A program made the translations under genes and the position numbers. Source: Flavobacteriaceae bacterium UBA1115 (GTDB taxonomy: Bacteria > Bacteroidota > Bacteroidia > Flavobacteriales > Flavobacteriaceae). From it: 8,767 nucleotides of DNA. Positions 6,425-8,767 of this stretch are shown in pieces. Below the pieces are notes generated by a model, which saw nothing but the letters and a program-made list of their open reading frames with translations, had not been told where the DNA came from and searched no databases. Location: NCBI GenBank assembly GCA_002313325.1, contig DCBE01000055.1, positions 30,869 through 39,635 on the forward strand, written 5' to 3'. How positions within the stretch are numbered: the stretch's first letter is position 1; every line of letters begins with the position of its first letter.

Positions 6425-7237
6425 ATGGAAAATTCACGCGTTGTTCTTATCACAGGTGCTTCTTCAGGAATAGGTCTTTCCATAGGCCAACACCTATCTT
6501 CACTGCAATATCAGGTTGTCGGAACCAGTAGAAATCCAGATAAGTACCCCAATCACCCTTTTCCCTTAATAGCCATGGATGTGTTAGACAACACTTCTGT
6601 AAAAGAAGGTATAGTTGCTGTAATAGCAGCGTATGCGCGCATAGACGTACTGGTAAACAATGCCGGTATGGGAATGGCTGGTCCTTTGGAAGAAATGGAT
6701 TTAAAAGCGGTTGATAGCCTAATGAACACCAATTTGAACGGGCCTATTCGCGTTATTCAGCACGCATTAGCGATCATGCACAAGCAACAATCAGGCACGA
6801 TTATTAATATGGCTTCTCTGGCTGGCGACAATGGTTTGCCTTTTAGGAGTATTTATGCGGCCTCCAAAGCAGCACTGATTCGCGTTAGTGAAAGCTTAAG
6901 ACTTGAGTTGCGTCATACCCCCATCCAGTGTACCGTGTTGTCTCCTGGCTCCATTAAAACTGCTATTTCGGAAAACCGTTATTACGCACCGCTCGCTGAG
7001 AATTCCACTTATTACAAGCAATACAAGGCGTCACTGGCAGAAATGGATACCCATGTCAATAAAGGGCTTCCTCCAATTTGTGTGGCCAAAAGAGTTGAAA
7101 AACTCATAAATAACAAGAAATTAAAACCGCATTACAGCGTAGGTCCATTTTTAGAAGTACTTTCACCAATAATTAAGTTTTTGTTGCCGCAACGGGCTTA
7201 TGAAAATCTAATAGCATCCTTTTATAACTTAAATTAA
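6425..7237 (+). CDS. Classical short-chain dehydrogenase/reductase (SDR)
   Basis: 270 residues, single Rossmann domain, cytosolic. Cofactor site TGASSGIG at 10-17, with Arg36 after the second strand (GTSRNPDK), which favours NADP(H). NNAG is at 78-81; the catalytic tetrad is readable as Asn103, Ser131 (NMASLAG), Tyr144 and Lys148 (YAASK). The C-terminal part, with HYSVGPFLEVLSPIIKFLLP at about 235-254, resembles SDRs acting on lipid or steroid-like substrates, but the substrate is unknown. The ATG at 6425 puts the Rossmann strand at the normal distance and no other start exists before it. It directly abuts the T-tract of ffs, with no room for a separate leader and no TAnnTTTG box inside ffs. 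The transaldolase ATG follows its stop by 4 bases, so the two form an operon. Confidence 0.92.
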   Translation: MENSRVVLITGASSGIGLSIGQHLSSLQYQVVGTSRNPDKYPNHPFPLIAMDVLDNTSVKEGIVAVIAAYARIDVLVNNAGMGMAGPLEEMDLKAVDSLMNTNLNGPIRVIQHALAIMHKQQSGTIINMASLAGDNGLPFRSIYAASKAALIRVSESLRLELRHTPIQCTVLSPGSIKTAISENRYYAPLAENSTYYKQYKASLAEMDTHVNKGLPPICVAKRVEKLINNKKLKPHYSVGPFLEVLSPIIKFLLPQRAYENLIASFYNLN

Positions 7238-7241
7238 ACAC

Positions 7242-7895
7242 ATGAAATTTTTTATTGATACTGCCAATTTAGATCATATCAAAGAAGCCCAATCCCTTGG
7301 AATTTTAGATGGGGTAACAACCAATCCATCTCTGATGGCCAAAGAGGGAATTACGGGTCAAGAGAATATCATAGCCCATTACAAAGCCATTTGTAAAATC
7401 GTAGAAGGGGATGTTTCTGCTGAAGTGATCGCTACTGACTTTGAGGGCATGATATCAGAAGGGAAAGCTCTTGCTGCGCTTCATCCACAAATTGTAGTTA
7501 AAATACCCATGACTCTTGAAGGAATTAAGGCCATCAAGTATTTTGCTGACAAAGGCATTAAAACAAATTGTACGCTTGTGTTTTCAACAGGTCAAGCTTT
7601 GCTAGCAGCAAAAGCAGGTGCAACATATGTGTCGCCCTTTATCGGTCGTTTGGACGACGTGTCTACAGATGGACTTCAGCTGATCGAGGATATTAGAAAT
7701 GTATATGACAATTATGTATTCAAAACTGAAATTTTAGCTGCTTCAATCCGTCACACCATGCACGTTATTGACTGCGCACATATCGGTGCCGATGTTATGA
7801 CAGGCCCTTTGAGTGTTATTACCGGTTTGGCAAAACACCCGTTAACCGATATAGGTTTGGCCAAATTTTTAGCGGACTATAAGAAGGGTAACTAA
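7242..7895 (+). CDS. tal: Small transaldolase (TalC/Fsa-type subfamily)
   Basis: 217 residues, the length of the small, decameric transaldolase/fructose-6-phosphate aldolase group. Seen: FIDTAN with Asp6, GVTTNPSL at 24-31, and the Schiff-base Lys87 in VVKIPMT. In YVSPFIGRLDD the residue at 133 is Phe, at the place where E. coli FsaA has Tyr131. Work on this family shows that Phe here goes with transaldolase activity and Tyr with fructose-6-phosphate aldolase activity, so I call transaldolase: transfer of a dihydroxyacetone unit between sedoheptulose-7-phosphate and glyceraldehyde-3-phosphate in the non-oxidative pentose phosphate pathway. Cytosolic. The ATG is 4 bases after the SDR stop, without its own promoter box, so expression follows the SDR gene; a strong terminator ends the unit at 7916-7944. 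Confidence 0.93.
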   Translation: MKFFIDTANLDHIKEAQSLGILDGVTTNPSLMAKEGITGQENIIAHYKAICKIVEGDVSAEVIATDFEGMISEGKALAALHPQIVVKIPMTLEGIKAIKYFADKGIKTNCTLVFSTGQALLAAKAGATYVSPFIGRLDDVSTDGLQLIEDIRNVYDNYVFKTEILAASIRHTMHVIDCAHIGADVMTGPLSVITGLAKHPLTDIGLAKFLADYKKGN

Positions 7896-7915
7896 AACAA
7901 ACATAATCATATGTA

Positions 7916-7944
7916 AAAAGCTCGCAGTATTTCTGCGGGCTTTT
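7916..7944 (+). terminator. Rho-independent terminator after the transaldolase gene
   Basis: AAAAGCTCGCAG at 7916-7927, a 5-base loop TATTT, then CTGCGGGCTTTT at 7933-7944: a 12-pair stem with a single G-U pair and a T-rich tail. The A-run on the 5' side makes it partly symmetric. It ends the ffs-SDR-transaldolase unit. Confidence 0.88.
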
Positions 7945-7945
7945 C

Positions 7946-7953
7946 TATTTTTG
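7946..7953 (+). promoter_or_regulatory. Bacteroidota -7 promoter box for the ABC-F gene
   Basis: TATTTTTG matches TAnnTTTG and starts one base after the terminator stem, so the T-rich terminator tail doubles as promoter. It is 14 bases before the ATG at 7968, predicting a leader of about 10 nt that is A-rich and without a Shine-Dalgarno sequence. Confidence 0.6.
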
Positions 7954-7967
7954 CAAAAAATTAATCT

Positions 7968-8767
7968 ATGCTATCGGTATCGAATCTTTCAGTTCAATTT
8001 GGCAAACGAGTGCTATTTGACGAAGTGAACACTTCGTTTAATCACGGCAATTGCTATGGTATCATTGGTGCTAATGGTGCTGGTAAATCCACTTTTCTAA
8101 AAGTGATTACAGGCGAGATGGAGCCCAACTCTGGACACGTTCACCTTGAACCTGGGAAGCGTATGTCGGTATTGGAGCAAAATCACTTTGCCTGTGATAA
8201 CTTTCCTGTTTTGGAAACCGTTATAAGAGGAAACAAACTGCTTTATGCCATCAAAAAGGAAATGGACGATCTCTATGCTAAAGCTGATTTTTCCGAAACA
8301 GACAGCAATCGAGTAGGGGAACTTCAAATCAAATACGAAGAAATGAACGGCTGGAATGCGGAAAGCGATGCCGCCGCCATGTTGTCCAACTTAAATATTT
8401 CAGAAGCACAGCACTACACCCTAATGAAAGACCTTGACGGAAAGCAGAAGGTACGTGTACTTCTGGCTCAGGCTTTGTTTGGCAATCCCGATGTACTGAT
8501 CATGGATGAGCCTACAAACGACTTGGACTACGAAACAATTCAATGGCTTGAAAACTTTTTGGCCAATTATGATAACACGGTTATCGTGGTGTCTCACGAC
8601 CGTCACTTTTTAGATGCCGTTTGTACACATATTTCAGATGTTGATTTTGGAAAAATCAATCACTACTCTGGAAATTATACCTTTTGGTACGAGTCCAGTC
8701 AATTAGCAGCCAAGCAGCGTGCTCAACAAAACAAAAAGTCTGAGGAAAAGAAAAAAGAATTAGAAGA
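7968..8767 (+). CDS. ybiT: ABC-F family ATPase, YbiT-type (5' half, runs off right edge)
   Basis: 266 complete codons are present and the frame is open at the edge; family members are about 530-545 residues, so roughly half is seen. The first ATPase domain has Walker A GANGAGKST at 34-42, Walker B and catalytic Glu in VLIMDEPTNDLD (Glu181) and the switch His210 in SHDRHF. The signature reads LDGKQ (156-160) rather than LSGGQ, and with ETVIRGNKLLY (83-93) and the EMNGW insert (125-129) this is normal for the YbiT branch. After about residue 232 a Lys/Glu-rich stretch begins the linker between the two domains. There are no membrane segments: ABC-F proteins act on the ribosome, near the E site, as translation factors. 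The ATG at 7968 is the first one after the promoter box. Confidence 0.92.
   Translation, partial: MLSVSNLSVQFGKRVLFDEVNTSFNHGNCYGIIGANGAGKSTFLKVITGEMEPNSGHVHLEPGKRMSVLEQNHFACDNFPVLETVIRGNKLLYAIKKEMDDLYAKADFSETDSNRVGELQIKYEEMNGWNAESDAAAMLSNLNISEAQHYTLMKDLDGKQKVRVLLAQALFGNPDVLIMDEPTNDLDYETIQWLENFLANYDNTVIVVSHDRHFLDAVCTHISDVDFGKINHYSGNYTFWYESSQLAAKQRAQQNKKSEEKKKELE

Noticed and set aside
6250..6483. Open frame extending the cyclotransferase by 78 residues
   Set aside because: It runs antisense through the SRP RNA and into the SDR gene, and it would bury the clear lipoprotein signal peptide.
8433..8447. Degenerate signature LDGKQ in the ABC-F protein as a sign of a dead ATPase domain
   Set aside because: The YbiT branch normally departs from LSGGQ here, while Walker A, Walker B, the catalytic Glu and the switch His are intact.
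1..8767. CRISPR arrays, insertion sequences, phage genes, tRNAs or a defence island
   Set aside because: No spaced direct repeats, transposase-like frames, tRNA-like folds or defence-type domains are visible; the gene content is housekeeping.

Overview
The window reads as ordinary chromosomal, largely housekeeping DNA from a member of the Bacteroidota, most likely a flavobacterium-like lineage. The evidence is: seven copies of the Bacteroidota sigma -7 box (TAnnTTTG) exactly where promoters are expected, no Shine-Dalgarno sequences, a GlyA with the Bacteroidetes-type segment after the active-site lysine, two lipoproteins of Bacteroidetes type, and a short SRP RNA of the Bacteroidetes form. 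No mobile element, CRISPR array, phage gene or defence system is visible. The longest stretch without a gene is about 110 bases.

Layout from left to right. Minus strand: the 5' part of a YggS/PLPBP protein (1-143) coupled by an ATGA overlap to an upstream Gfo/Idh/MocA oxidoreductase (140-1123). A divergent promoter region then leads to plus-strand pcm (1183-1827). This converges, with a 4-base stop-to-stop overlap, on minus-strand smpB (1824-2285). A second divergent region leads to plus-strand glyA (2395-3675), which again converges with a 4-base overlap on a minus-strand pair. That pair is a glutaminyl-peptide cyclotransferase lipoprotein (5227-6249) followed by a beta-helix lipoprotein with a TTG start (3672-5237). 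A third divergent region leads to the SRP RNA gene ffs (about 6321-6417). Its U-tract runs directly into the ATG of a short-chain dehydrogenase (6425-7237), followed after 4 bases by a small transaldolase (7242-7895). A strong terminator and an overlapping promoter lead to a YbiT-type ABC-F ATPase that runs off the right edge (7968-8767+).

How the genes fit together. Most products are unrelated upkeep functions: PLP homeostasis (YggS) and a PLP enzyme of one-carbon metabolism (GlyA), protein repair (Pcm), ribosome rescue (SmpB) and ribosome-associated ABC-F, membrane targeting (SRP RNA), and sugar-phosphate exchange (transaldolase). The cyclotransferase fits the Bacteroidetes habit of forming N-terminal pyroglutamate on exported proteins.

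The most interesting signal is architectural rather than a new gene system. The 5' end of ffs, fixed by its folded structure, lies 4 bases after a TAnnTTTG box. Three protein genes have their ATG exactly 4 bases after such a box and a fourth has it 5 bases after, which predicts leaderless mRNAs. The SDR-transaldolase pair has no promoter of its own that I can see and appears to depend on read-through of the SRP RNA terminator. I did not find convincing evidence of a previously undescribed system.
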